The translations under genes were made by a program, and so were the position numbers. A stretch of 64,000 bases of DNA from Aeromonas veronii (GTDB lineage: Bacteria > Pseudomonadota > Gammaproteobacteria > Enterobacterales > Aeromonadaceae), in the NCBI GenBank assembly GCA_041319085.1, contig CP101033.1:956501-1020500 (forward strand), given 5' to 3'. This document shows, piece by piece, positions 29,246 through 36,719 of the stretch. Below the pieces are notes generated by a model, which saw only the letters and a list, made by a program, of their open reading frames with translations, did not search any database and had not been told where the DNA came from. Each line of letters starts with the position of its first letter. Position 1 is the first letter of the stretch.

Positions 29246-31110
29246 TCTTTAATAAAGCGTAATTTTGCAAAATCCTGCAGCTCGCCGATGATGCGAAAGG
29301 CATCTTTCAAGTGCTTGCGTTCGAAGCTGCCAAAGCGATTCGGGTCTATGTGATTGTCGGGTTTGAGGCCTTTCTTCAATGCCATGAGTTGGTGGGCAAA
29401 GCGCACTTTCATGATGAAGTGATAAGCACCGATGATGTTCTTGTAGCTCTCTTCCGAGAGCTGCTGCTGTTCATGGGCGTGGAGGAAACGCGCCTCAGTA
29501 CTGTTATGGGTAGATCCGGCGCTGAGTCCGTAAATACGCGCCAGATCGGTGATCAGCGTCAGGGCATAGCGTTTGATATTGAGGACCTTGCTGTTATCGC
29601 CATTTTTCTCCAGTACCAGATTCTTGAAGATGCCCAGGGGCGGCTGGGTTGAGATAGCATCGCGGGTTAAGGAGCGAATGAACGAGGGGTGTGCTTGTAC
29701 GAGGGAAAACAGGTGGTGCTGCAGTTCATCGCACAACGCCATGTTGCCGTGGAGGGCCCGCAGCTCGAGGAAGACGCTGGCATTGAGCAGTTTGTCGTAT
29801 TCGGGGTTGGCTATCCACTTGCGGTAGTATTCTTTCCACACCTTCAGCGGTTGGCACCATTTATGGGCGGTAGCCATGAAATGGCCAGAGCAGAGCGGAT
29901 AACCGCAGGCATCAAGCCCATTGCAGACATACATTGCCAGGTGATTGAAGTAGAGTCTGTCGTTGTCAGTGGCGTCATCAGCCAGAATGAGCGCGCTGTC
30001 TTGATCCGAGAGCATATGGACTTCGTTGCGGGCCTGTGAACCGGCAACTACCCAAGCATAGTCGCAAGGGGCCGCTCCCAGTCTGGCTTCTCCCAGTTGC
30101 AGCAGTCGTCGACAATAGGCATCCATGATGAGTGTCATGACGTTGCCTATGCTCTCTCCCGCTACCTCCCCTTCCACCAAGGCTTCAAAGATGGCCTGAC
30201 GCTCAACCGTCAGGAGTTCCATGGCCTCCACCGTTTCGCAATACTTGATCTTCTCGATGAGAAATATCGCCTGCACCCTGTGGTTTTGCACCAGATGGGA
30301 GGTGGTCAGCAAACCCAGCACCTGCTGCTCTCGCACAATGGGCAGGCCGCGAATATTGTGCTGCATCATCAGGTAGGCGGCTTTCAGCGTTAGCTCGTCC
30401 GGATGAATCGTGATGGGGGCCGGTGTCATTATCTCCCGGATAGGGCGACTGGTCGCCAGCCCTTCGGCGATCACCCGCATTGTCATGTCGCGATCAGTGA
30501 CGATCCCCTTGAGCTCTCCCTGTTCCATCACAACGGCGGTGGAGGAGCGGCAGACCATGCGCATCTCCCGGGCCACTTGCTGAATACTCATATCGGCATC
30601 GACCACGGCTATCTTGCCGCTGTTCACCTCGCAGACCTTGCGCATGAAGAGCCCTTTGTCGTTGTCAGACCAGATGACATTGAGGGCCGATTGCAGACGC
30701 TCCCTCGCCTGGGAGGCGAACAGGTTGGCGTATTGCGGATACTCAACCAGCATGTGTTTCAGCTTGCTGTGGGGGATCTGGTAGAGCAGGGTGTGATCGA
30801 GTGCGGTCACGTTGTAGCAATCTGCAGGATTGCCCGGGGTACTTTCCAAAAAAGTAAAGCCGAACAGATCGTCTGGTCCCAACAGCCCCCTGAGCACGCC
30901 ATTTTGCATCCGTTGCTCCAGCGAGCCTGTGCGTACTATATAGAGGTAGCGCTCTGGATCCTCGATGTTGAACGGCAGGCTTTCTCCTTGGCTTAGGTAG
31001 CTGATCTTTATGGTGCTGGCCACACAGTGTTGCAACTCAGGAGGCAACCTGTTGAAGGGATCTATCCTGGCGAGAAAGTCGATGATATTGGGCAGCAATG
31101 TCTGGGACAT
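29242..31110 (-). CDS. cNMP-binding/CBS/DUF294 putative nucleotidyltransferase
   Basis: 622-residue multidomain protein. It starts with a cyclic-nucleotide-binding-like domain (about 10-130), then two CBS domains (about 160-275, with GIVTDRDMTMRVIAEGL and QQVLGLLTTSHLV). Next comes a DUF294 nucleotidyltransferase core, GSQARNEVHMLSDQDSALI near 350-370 with the DxD metal pair, and a DUF294 C-terminal domain. This looks like a signal-transduction enzyme that senses nucleotides; the chemical reaction is not established. I start at ATG 31110 (MSQTLLPNIIDFL). It is coupled to the exonuclease by a 4-base overlap, so the two likely work together. Confidence 0.88.
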   Translation of the reverse strand: MSQTLLPNIIDFLARIDPFNRLPPELQHCVASTIKISYLSQGESLPFNIEDPERYLYIVRTGSLEQRMQNGVLRGLLGPDDLFGFTFLESTPGNPADCYNVTALDHTLLYQIPHSKLKHMLVEYPQYANLFASQARERLQSALNVIWSDNDKGLFMRKVCEVNSGKIAVVDADMSIQQVAREMRMVCRSSTAVVMEQGELKGIVTDRDMTMRVIAEGLATSRPIREIMTPAPITIHPDELTLKAAYLMMQHNIRGLPIVREQQVLGLLTTSHLVQNHRVQAIFLIEKIKYCETVEAMELLTVERQAIFEALVEGEVAGESIGNVMTLIMDAYCRRLLQLGEARLGAAPCDYAWVVAGSQARNEVHMLSDQDSALILADDATDNDRLYFNHLAMYVCNGLDACGYPLCSGHFMATAHKWCQPLKVWKEYYRKWIANPEYDKLLNASVFLELRALHGNMALCDELQHHLFSLVQAHPSFIRSLTRDAISTQPPLGIFKNLVLEKNGDNSKVLNIKRYALTLITDLARIYGLSAGSTHNSTEARFLHAHEQQQLSEESYKNIIGAYHFIMKVRFAHQLMALKKGLKPDNHIDPNRFGSFERKHLKDAFRIIGELQDFAKLRFIKE

Positions 31111-31187
31111 GGTGGCGACCTTGTTGGCATTAAGAGAGGGAGGCGCCGCGCCGAGGACGCCTCCATTTAGTGGGGTTACCCGGTGGT

Positions 31188-32351
31188 TTAGACGGGATCT
31201 GTTGGCAGAGTGGCCAGGTAGAGGGCGGGTTTGCCATCGCAGTCGGAAGTAAACAATACCTGCCGATCGTCCGGGGTAAAGGAGGGGTGTGGATGAGTCA
31301 CCTGGCGATCCCCTTGAAACACCCGCCAAGAGGTGTTGTGGGCAGCTAGTTGATAGTAATAACCCTGCTTTACATCGAAGACATAAAGGAAGGGGTCATT
31401 GTCGATGGTATAACCATGGGTATCTTTCACATCAACAGGCGTACCGGATCCATCGCCAATCAGCAAGGAGCCGTCATGGTTGCTCATCAGGTGTGAGCAG
31501 GCAGGCATCGCCATGACGGGTTCATCTACGCCGTTGTCCGGGTTGAAGCGGCGGATGATCCTGTCTTGTTGCCCCTTGAGGTAGGAGACGTACATCAGGT
31601 ATGAGCCGTCCGGTATCCAAAATTCGTGGGTGCAGCTCTCGCCTTCCTGATGAGATCTCACCTTGCGCACGGCCGAACCATCTTCATTGACCAGCCACAT
31701 GCGGGCATCGACCAGATCGTGAGGACCTTCATGGCAGAAGGCTACGGTGTGATCATCGAAGGGACGGTAGATGGGGTGGCCGAGCCATCCATGCTCCTCA
31801 TGAATGACTTGTGTCGTCCCGCTGGCGAGATCGATCCGCAACAGCCGACAGTGGGGTTTGGTATGGTAGAAGGTGTGAAACAGGTTCCAGTCGGTCAGCG
31901 GGATCCAGTCTTTTTTGGCAATCTCGATCCCCACCAATTTAGTGCAGTCACTGTTCGCTACCCAGGTTCCATAGCCTACCCACTGCTCAGGGACTTGATA
32001 GACGAGTGTTTCCACCAGGGTATCAAGGTTTACTTTCAGCAGGTTGCGGCCATTTTTAACGTAGTAGAATGCGCTGTCATCGGGGGATAGAAAGCCGCCA
32101 AAGGTGTTGTCTCCAGCCCCTTCTGTCAATTGACGAGCTTGGCCACTGGCCAGATCCAACAAGTAGTAGTTCCAGTAGCCATCAAACTCACCGGCGAACA
32201 GCAGTTGGCTACCGTCATTGGTAAAACACTTCTGGTAGAAATAGTTGCGGTGACAGGTTACCTCAGGTGGCGTGAGACGGCAGATTGCTGCGCCTGTGTC
32301 CTGGTCTAGGTAGTGGTGATAAGTGAGTGAGACGATTGAGCCCTTGGCCAT
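31188..32351 (-). CDS. ogl: Oligogalacturonate lyase (polysaccharide lyase family 22)
   Basis: 387-residue Ogl (Dickeya and Yersinia enzymes are about 388). It cleaves short unsaturated oligogalacturonides in the cytoplasm during pectin breakdown. The seven-bladed propeller shows repeated blades such as GSQLLFAGEFDGYWNYYLLDL, and the region CTHEFWIPDGS, ACSHLMSNHDGSLLIGDG and the QGDRQVTHPHPSF stretch carry the His/metal-site residues of the family. No signal peptide is seen. I start at ATG 32351 with GAGGAA upstream. No other pectin gene is in the window, so it is isolated and sits beside mobile DNA, which suggests acquisition or loss of partners. Confidence 0.92.
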   Translation of the reverse strand: MAKGSIVSLTYHHYLDQDTGAAICRLTPPEVTCHRNYFYQKCFTNDGSQLLFAGEFDGYWNYYLLDLASGQARQLTEGAGDNTFGGFLSPDDSAFYYVKNGRNLLKVNLDTLVETLVYQVPEQWVGYGTWVANSDCTKLVGIEIAKKDWIPLTDWNLFHTFYHTKPHCRLLRIDLASGTTQVIHEEHGWLGHPIYRPFDDHTVAFCHEGPHDLVDARMWLVNEDGSAVRKVRSHQEGESCTHEFWIPDGSYLMYVSYLKGQQDRIIRRFNPDNGVDEPVMAMPACSHLMSNHDGSLLIGDGSGTPVDVKDTHGYTIDNDPFLYVFDVKQGYYYQLAAHNTSWRVFQGDRQVTHPHPSFTPDDRQVLFTSDCDGKPALYLATLPTDPV

Positions 32352-32398
32352 ATGTTCCTCTTGCTGGTTAGCATCGCAAATTGGGCTGTACACCCGCC

Positions 32399-32447
32399 AT
32401 TCCTAAATTATAGGAATAGCGTTTCTTTTTTAAATTGACGTACGTCA
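32399..32447 (-). promoter_or_regulatory. Promoter region of ogl with two palindromes
   Basis: On the minus strand a perfect -10 hexamer TATAAT (32407-32412) lies about 55 bases before the ogl start but has a poor -35. It is embedded in the inverted repeat ATTCCTA-5-TAGGAAT (32399-32417). About 25 bases further upstream is the perfect palindrome TGACGTACGTCA (32436-32447). The arrangement suggests an operator over -10 and an activator site at the -35 region. Neither matches the KdgR consensus well. Confidence 0.55.
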
Positions 32448-32561
32448 CGAGAATGGAACGATTGTGGGTGGATCATGCCTAAGGTGAAGTGGGTCACATT
32501 ATGAGTGAGCACAAGATGCTAGCTGTTAATCAGTAACATGCATGTTGTTACAATATTTCCT

Positions 32562-32717
32562 CGATATCCGCTTCTGGGTGACTGCTCCCCGCCGCAAGCG
32601 GCGAGGCTTCCCACTTCTTAGGCCGCTACCGTCAGATTGACGGATTTACGCTGGCCTCCATGGGCAGAAACGGCGAGCCCCGCCGCTTTTAATTCCAATA
32701 TTCCTTGCTGTCGAATG
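32562..32717 (-). ncRNA. Predicted omega/reRNA of TnpB copy 2 with guide from flank
   Basis: Right-end scaffold predicted as for copy 1, boundary approximate. The predicted guide, read on the minus strand from base 32577, is CCAGAAGCGGATATCG. Confidence 0.45.
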
Positions 32718-33966
32718 TTCATGGCCGCGTTGATGTCGCGGTCATGCTCTGCCCCACACGCTGGACATACCCACTGTCGCTGGTGAAGTGGTATCTCCGA
32801 CATCTTGTGGCCGCACTCGCTACATGGTTTAGAGCTGGCAAACCACTGATCGAGTTTGATTAGGTGGCGGCCCGCCGCTTGGGCTTTGTACTCCAGCCTC
32901 ATGATAAAACCATGCCAGCCAGCATCGCCAATGGCGCGGGCCAGCTTGTGGTTTTTCATCATATTGGTTGTTTTAAGCGTCTCCACGATGATCGCTTGGT
33001 TATCGTCAACTATCGTGCGAGAGAGTTTGTGCTGAAAATCAGCGCGAGCATTGGCTACCCGCTCGTGCAGGGCGGCCAGCTGTAATTTGGCCTTACTACG
33101 ATTGCCACTGCCTTTTGTCTTGCGAGACAGTGCTTTTTGCTTTCGCCGCAGATTGCGACTGGCGTTGATAAGATGGCGCGGGTTGGCCATCTTTTTGCCA
33201 CTCGACGCAATGAGGTAGTGGGACAGCCCCATATCATAGCCTGTCACCTCTGTGATGAGGGAGGGCTTGGCGGGAGCCTCACGGCCATCATCGCAAAGGA
33301 TGGAGGCATAGTATTTCCCTGTCGGGCCACGGCTGACCGTGATGCTGGATACCACGCCGATAATATCTCGGTGAATGACAGCTCGGATGGGCGTCATCTT
33401 CGGTAACAGGATGGCATCGGTCAGCACTTTGCCATTGGGGTGGTAGCTCGATTGCCTGCCTCTCTTGCTCTTGAAGGTGGGCATCCTGGCCTTGAGCTTG
33501 GGGTTGAAAAAATTGGCGAATGCCTTGTCCAGGTTGATCACCGCCTGCTGTAAGGCTTGTGAATCGTACTCTTTCAGCCAGCTGTATTTGCGCGATTTTT
33601 TTGCCACGGCGAGCAGGGGTTTCAAGTCGCGTTTGGGTTTCAGTGAAACCCCGTGGCGCTGGAACATGTGCCGCTGAATATGAAGGGCTTTGTTGTACGC
33701 GAACCGCACCGCGCCGAACTGGGCATTGAGGAATGCCGCTTGTTCGTCGGTGGGGTAAATGCGTACTTTTGTGGCTCTTTTCATGATTAAAAACACAGGC
33801 TGTATATAAGTACAGTTATAGCGCGTGCCAGTGAAATCAACAACCGCTGCGGACGTGCGGCAGGCGCGACTATCGAGACACTGAAGACATAGGCGGGCTC
33901 GCAAACGCATCAGATTAGCTCCCCTTATATCCCCGCCCGATTGGGCTAGGGTTTACGGGGCATCTG
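32578..33966 (-). mobile_element. TnpB-only IS200/IS605-type element, copy 2
   Basis: Same 1389-base unit in the opposite orientation to copy 1. On the minus strand it follows TTAG (33967-33970) and ends TCAC (32578-32581). The right-end stem is the full form (CCTCGCCG / CGGCGGGG). It is inserted in the 5' part of an IS4-family transposase remnant. Together with copy 1 it forms a 1.4-kb inverted repeat around the exonuclease, DUF294 and ogl genes. Confidence 0.92.
32618..33784 (-). CDS. tnpB: TnpB RNA-guided endonuclease family protein, copy 2
   Basis: 388-residue TnpB with an intact RuvC-like set (GYDMG, IIVETL, HDRDINAAMNI) and an intact zinc ribbon (CSECGHKMSEIPL...CPACG). It differs from copies 1 and 3 at a handful of residues, for example E for A in SLITEVTG, G for A in KGSGNRS and M for I in NAAMNI. 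The start matches the family N-terminus (MKRATKVRIYPTDEQ); the frame is open upstream to 33910 as in the other copies. No sign of decay is seen. Confidence 0.93.
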   Translation of the reverse strand: MKRATKVRIYPTDEQAAFLNAQFGAVRFAYNKALHIQRHMFQRHGVSLKPKRDLKPLLAVAKKSRKYSWLKEYDSQALQQAVINLDKAFANFFNPKLKARMPTFKSKRGRQSSYHPNGKVLTDAILLPKMTPIRAVIHRDIIGVVSSITVSRGPTGKYYASILCDDGREAPAKPSLITEVTGYDMGLSHYLIASSGKKMANPRHLINASRNLRRKQKALSRKTKGSGNRSKAKLQLAALHERVANARADFQHKLSRTIVDDNQAIIVETLKTTNMMKNHKLARAIGDAGWHGFIMRLEYKAQAAGRHLIKLDQWFASSKPCSECGHKMSEIPLHQRQWVCPACGAEHDRDINAAMNIRQQGILELKAAGLAVSAHGGQRKSVNLTVAA

Positions 33967-34144
33967 CTAATAACCTCATGTCGAGGGCGACCAGCCTTCT
34001 GGTGCGTCTTGGGTCGTTGAGGGTGGTGTGGCCAAATTGGGCCAGCTCCCACTCAGCGTGCCGGTTGAGTGAGGGGGGCAGAACCTTGATGAGGAAGGGG
34101 GATGAAATAGACAGAACCCGAAATGGGGCGGTGTTCAAAAACAT
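33967..34144 (-). pseudogene. Truncated IS4-family transposase (N-terminal DNA-binding part)
   Basis: The frame encodes NRHAEWELAQFGHTTLND followed by PRRTRRLVALDMRLL. This fits the N-terminal DNA-binding region of Tn5-type transposases, which has W...FG...LGDPRRTRRLV...LA. The catalytic DDE domain is absent. The frame runs a few codons into the TnpB element and stops. Joining the flanks without the element reads ...RLLARSGYRGN... and stops after about 18 more codons. Confidence 0.75.
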
Positions 34145-34168
34145 CCCCAGCCGATGCTGGGGATGTTT
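34134..34168 (-). terminator. Hairpin in the IS4 tip, probable terminator of cysJIH
   Basis: Perfect 13-bp stem AAACATCCCCAGC / GCTGGGGATGTTT with a CGAT loop (34139-34168). On the minus strand it is followed by TTTTT overlapping the stem end. It lies 43 bases beyond the cysH stop and is the first terminator-like structure there. Confidence 0.7.
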
Positions 34169-34210
34169 GTATAAGAGACAGGATTTCGGATGCGCTTGTT
34201 GTTTGGGCTG

Positions 34211-35005
34211 TCAGATACCTGATCCGTCGTGCTCGCCGTTTTCCTCGTGCAGGCCGCACTCGCGCTTGAGGCCGAAGAAGCGGGTCTGCTCCTCGCTCAT
34301 ACCCGGCTCCCACTTGGTGGTGGTGTGCACGTCGCCCACCGAGAGATAGCCCTGCTCCCACAGCGGGTGGTAGGGGAGGTCGAACTCCTTGAAGTAGTAG
34401 AAGACGTCCTTGTTGCTCCAGTCGATCACCGGCAGGAACTTGAAGCGGCCGCGCTGGATGGCCAGCACCGGCAGCTTGCCACGGCTGCCCGCCTGCTCCC
34501 GGCGCAGACCGGATAACCAGGTCTGGGCCCCCAGCTCGCGCAGGGCGCGGTCCATCGGCTCCACCTTGTTGAGCTGGTTGTAGCGGGTGATCCCCTCCAC
34601 CCCCTGCTCCCACAAGAGGCCAAATCGGGCCTCCTGCCAGGCCGGACTGAGTTCGGCCCGATAGATCTTCAGGTTGAGCGCGAGGCGCTCGGTCAGCTCA
34701 TCGATAAAGTGGTAGGTCTCCGGGAAAAGATAACCGGTATCGGTCAGCACCACCGGCACGTCGGCCCGTTCGCGGCTTACCAGATGGAGCATCAGCGCTG
34801 CCTGAATGCCGAAACTGGAGGAGAGCACATGCTCCCCCGGCAGATTGGCCAGTGCCCAGCGCACCCGCTCGGGAGCACTCATGGTATCCAGCTCCCGGTT
34901 GAGGGGGGCCAGCGCCTCGGCCTGCTCTTCACGGCCGAGGGCCAGCAGTGCCTGCAGGTCAAGGCGGCCATCTTCAGTGACATTAAGCGGCAGATTAAGC
35001 AGCAT
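34211..35005 (-). CDS. cysH: Phosphoadenylyl-sulfate (PAPS) reductase
   Basis: 264-residue thioredoxin-dependent PAPS reductase, which reduces PAPS to sulfite in assimilatory sulfate reduction. Signatures are the nucleotide-binding [46 protein letters not shown] and the redox-active ECGLH motif near the C-terminus. Start ATG 35005 ([13 protein letters not shown]) has GAGGGA upstream and overlaps the end of cysI by 11 bases. It is the last gene of cysJIH. The usual downstream partner is replaced by IS4 and TnpB sequence. Confidence 0.97.
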   Translation of the reverse strand: MLLNLPLNVTEDGRLDLQALLALGREEQAEALAPLNRELDTMSAPERVRWALANLPGEHVLSSSFGIQAALMLHLVSRERADVPVVLTDTGYLFPETYHFIDELTERLALNLKIYRAELSPAWQEARFGLLWEQGVEGITRYNQLNKVEPMDRALRELGAQTWLSGLRREQAGSRGKLPVLAIQRGRFKFLPVIDWSNKDVFYYFKEFDLPYHPLWEQGYLSVGDVHTTTKWEPGMSEEQTRFFGLKRECGLHEENGEHDGSGI

Positions 35006-36719
35006 AGAAGTCCCTCGCAGAATCGATAACGGGGGCAACCACCCCAACCCGGATCACGAAATCGCCGAAGCACTCACCCTGATTGCGCTCGTTGGCCCAG
35101 CGGCCGATCAGCGCGTCCAGTTCGGCCAAAATCTGCGGCTCGGTGATGTTCTCCTGATAGAGGCGAGGAATGCGGGTGCCCTCCAGATTGCCTCCCAGAT
35201 GGAGGTTGTAGCGGCCGGGCGCCTTGCCCACCAGCCCCACTTCCGCCAGCATGGCGCGGCCGCAGCCGTTGGGGCAGCCGGTGACCCGGAAGATGATGGC
35301 GTCATCTGCCAGCCCGTGTTTGGTGAGCAAGCCCTCGATGTCGGTGACAAACGTCGGCAGCATGCGCTCGGCCTCGGCCATCGCCAGCGGGCAGGTGGGC
35401 AGGGCAACACAGGCCATGGACTGCTTGCGCTGTTCGCTCACGCCGTCATCCAGCAGGCCATATTGGCGTGCCAGCCCTTCGATGCGGGCCTTCTCGCTGG
35501 CAGGCACCCCGGCGATGATCAGGTTCTGGTTGGCGGTCAGGCGAAAATCCCCCTGATGCACCTTGGCAATTTCCAGCATGCCGGTTTTGAGCGGCTTACC
35601 CGGGAAGTCCAGCAGGCGGCCATTTTCGATAAACAGGGTGAGGTGGTGCTTGCCGTCGATCCCCTCGACCCAACCAAAGCGATCGCCACGGCTGGTAAAT
35701 GCATAGGGGCGCACCTCGCCAAACTGGATGCCAGCGCGGTTCTCCACCTCGGCTTTGAACGCCTCGACGCCAACACGTTCGAGGGTGTACTTGGTCTTGG
35801 CGTTCTTGCGGTTGACCCGGTTACCCCAGTCGCGCTGGGTGCTGACTACGGCGGCCGCCACCTCCAGTACGTGGGAGAGCGGAATAAAGCCAAAGTCGCT
35901 CGCCTTGCGCGGATAGGTGCTGGTGTCGCCGTGGGTCATGGCGAGACCCCCGCCCACCAGCACGTTGAAGCCCACCAGCTTGCCGTGATCACTAATGGCC
36001 ACGAAGTTGAGATCGTTGGCGTGGATATCCACGTCGTTGTGAGGCGGGATCACCACAGTGGTCTTGAATTTGCGTGGCAGATAGTTGGAACCCAGGATCG
36101 GCTCCTCGTCGTCCCCCAGCTTCTCGCCGTCCAGCCAGATCTCCACGTAGGCGCGGGTCTTGGGCAGCAGGTGTTCGGAGATCTTCTTGGCCCACTCGTA
36201 GGCCTCCTGATGAAGCTCGGACTCCACCGGATTGCTGGTGCAGAGCACGTTGCGGTTCACGTCGCCCGCGGTGGCGATGGAATCGATGCCGGTGCTGTTG
36301 AGGGTCTGGTGCATCAGCTTGATGTGGCGCTTCAATACCCCGTGGAACTGGAAGGTCTGGCGGGTGGTCAGGCGGATGCTACCGTACAGGCTGTGCTCCT
36401 CGGCGAACTTGTCGATGATCTGCCACTGGGCCGGGGTGATGATCCCACCCGGCAGGCGGGCACGCAGCATGACGTTGTGCAGCGGCTCCAGCTTCTGGGC
36501 GGCGCGCTCGGGGCGAATGTCGCGGTCATCTTGCTGGTACATGCCGTGAAAGCGGATCAGCTGGAAGTTGTCGCCGTTGAAGCCGCCGGTGAGCGGGTCC
36601 TGCAGATCCTGCTCAATGGTGCCGCGCAGGAAGTTGCTCTCGCGCTTGAGGCGTTCGTTGTCGGCCAGCGGCCCTTCGACCGGCCCCGCTTTCTGTTCCG
36701 AGATTGTTTGCTTGCTCAT
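34995..36719 (-). CDS. cysI: Sulfite reductase hemoprotein beta subunit
   Basis: 574-residue CysI, which reduces sulfite to sulfide at a siroheme/[4Fe-4S] centre with electrons from CysJ. The cluster cysteines lie in [20 protein letters not shown] and [11 protein letters not shown]. The siroheme-binding arginines lie in [12 protein letters not shown] and NVLCTSNP is typical. Start ATG 36719 overlaps the cysJ stop by one base (TGATG); an in-frame TTG one codon earlier is less likely. E. coli CysI is 570 residues. Confidence 0.98.
   Translation of the reverse strand: MSKQTISEQKAGPVEGPLADNERLKRESNFLRGTIEQDLQDPLTGGFNGDNFQLIRFHGMYQQDDRDIRPERAAQKLEPLHNVMLRARLPGGIITPAQWQIIDKFAEEHSLYGSIRLTTRQTFQFHGVLKRHIKLMHQTLNSTGIDSIATAGDVNRNVLCTSNPVESELHQEAYEWAKKISEHLLPKTRAYVEIWLDGEKLGDDEEPILGSNYLPRKFKTTVVIPPHNDVDIHANDLNFVAISDHGKLVGFNVLVGGGLAMTHGDTSTYPRKASDFGFIPLSHVLEVAAAVVSTQRDWGNRVNRKNAKTKYTLERVGVEAFKAEVENRAGIQFGEVRPYAFTSRGDRFGWVEGIDGKHHLTLFIENGRLLDFPGKPLKTGMLEIAKVHQGDFRLTANQNLIIAGVPASEKARIEGLARQYGLLDDGVSEQRKQSMACVALPTCPLAMAEAERMLPTFVTDIEGLLTKHGLADDAIIFRVTGCPNGCGRAMLAEVGLVGKAPGRYNLHLGGNLEGTRIPRLYQENITEPQILAELDALIGRWANERNQGECFGDFVIRVGVVAPVIDSARDFYAA

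Larger units (their letters stand above)
33967..34181 (-). mobile_element. Left-end remnant of an IS50-like IS4-family element
   Basis: Read on the minus strand the segment opens with CTGTCTCTTATACA (34168-34181), the first 14 bases of the Tn5/IS50-type mosaic end. A 13-bp hairpin and the start of a transposase frame follow. It is cut after about 215 bases by TnpB copy 2. No second end was found on the other side, so the rest is deleted. The tip lies 30 bases past the cysH stop. Confidence 0.78.

Noticed and set aside
32440..32577. Second end of the IS4-family remnant on the ogl side of TnpB copy 2.
   Set aside because: No TGTATAAGAGACAG-type end or transposase sequence was found there. The AACATGCATGTT palindrome at 32535-32546 is present but does not match the element end.
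34168..34181. TGTATAAGAGACAG looks like the Nextera/Tn5 adapter end, hinting at assembly contamination.
   Set aside because: The five bases before it differ from the adapter (GGTTTG-type rather than the engineered AGATG-TG), and an IS4-type transposase N-terminus follows in the correct orientation, so a natural IS end is the simpler reading.
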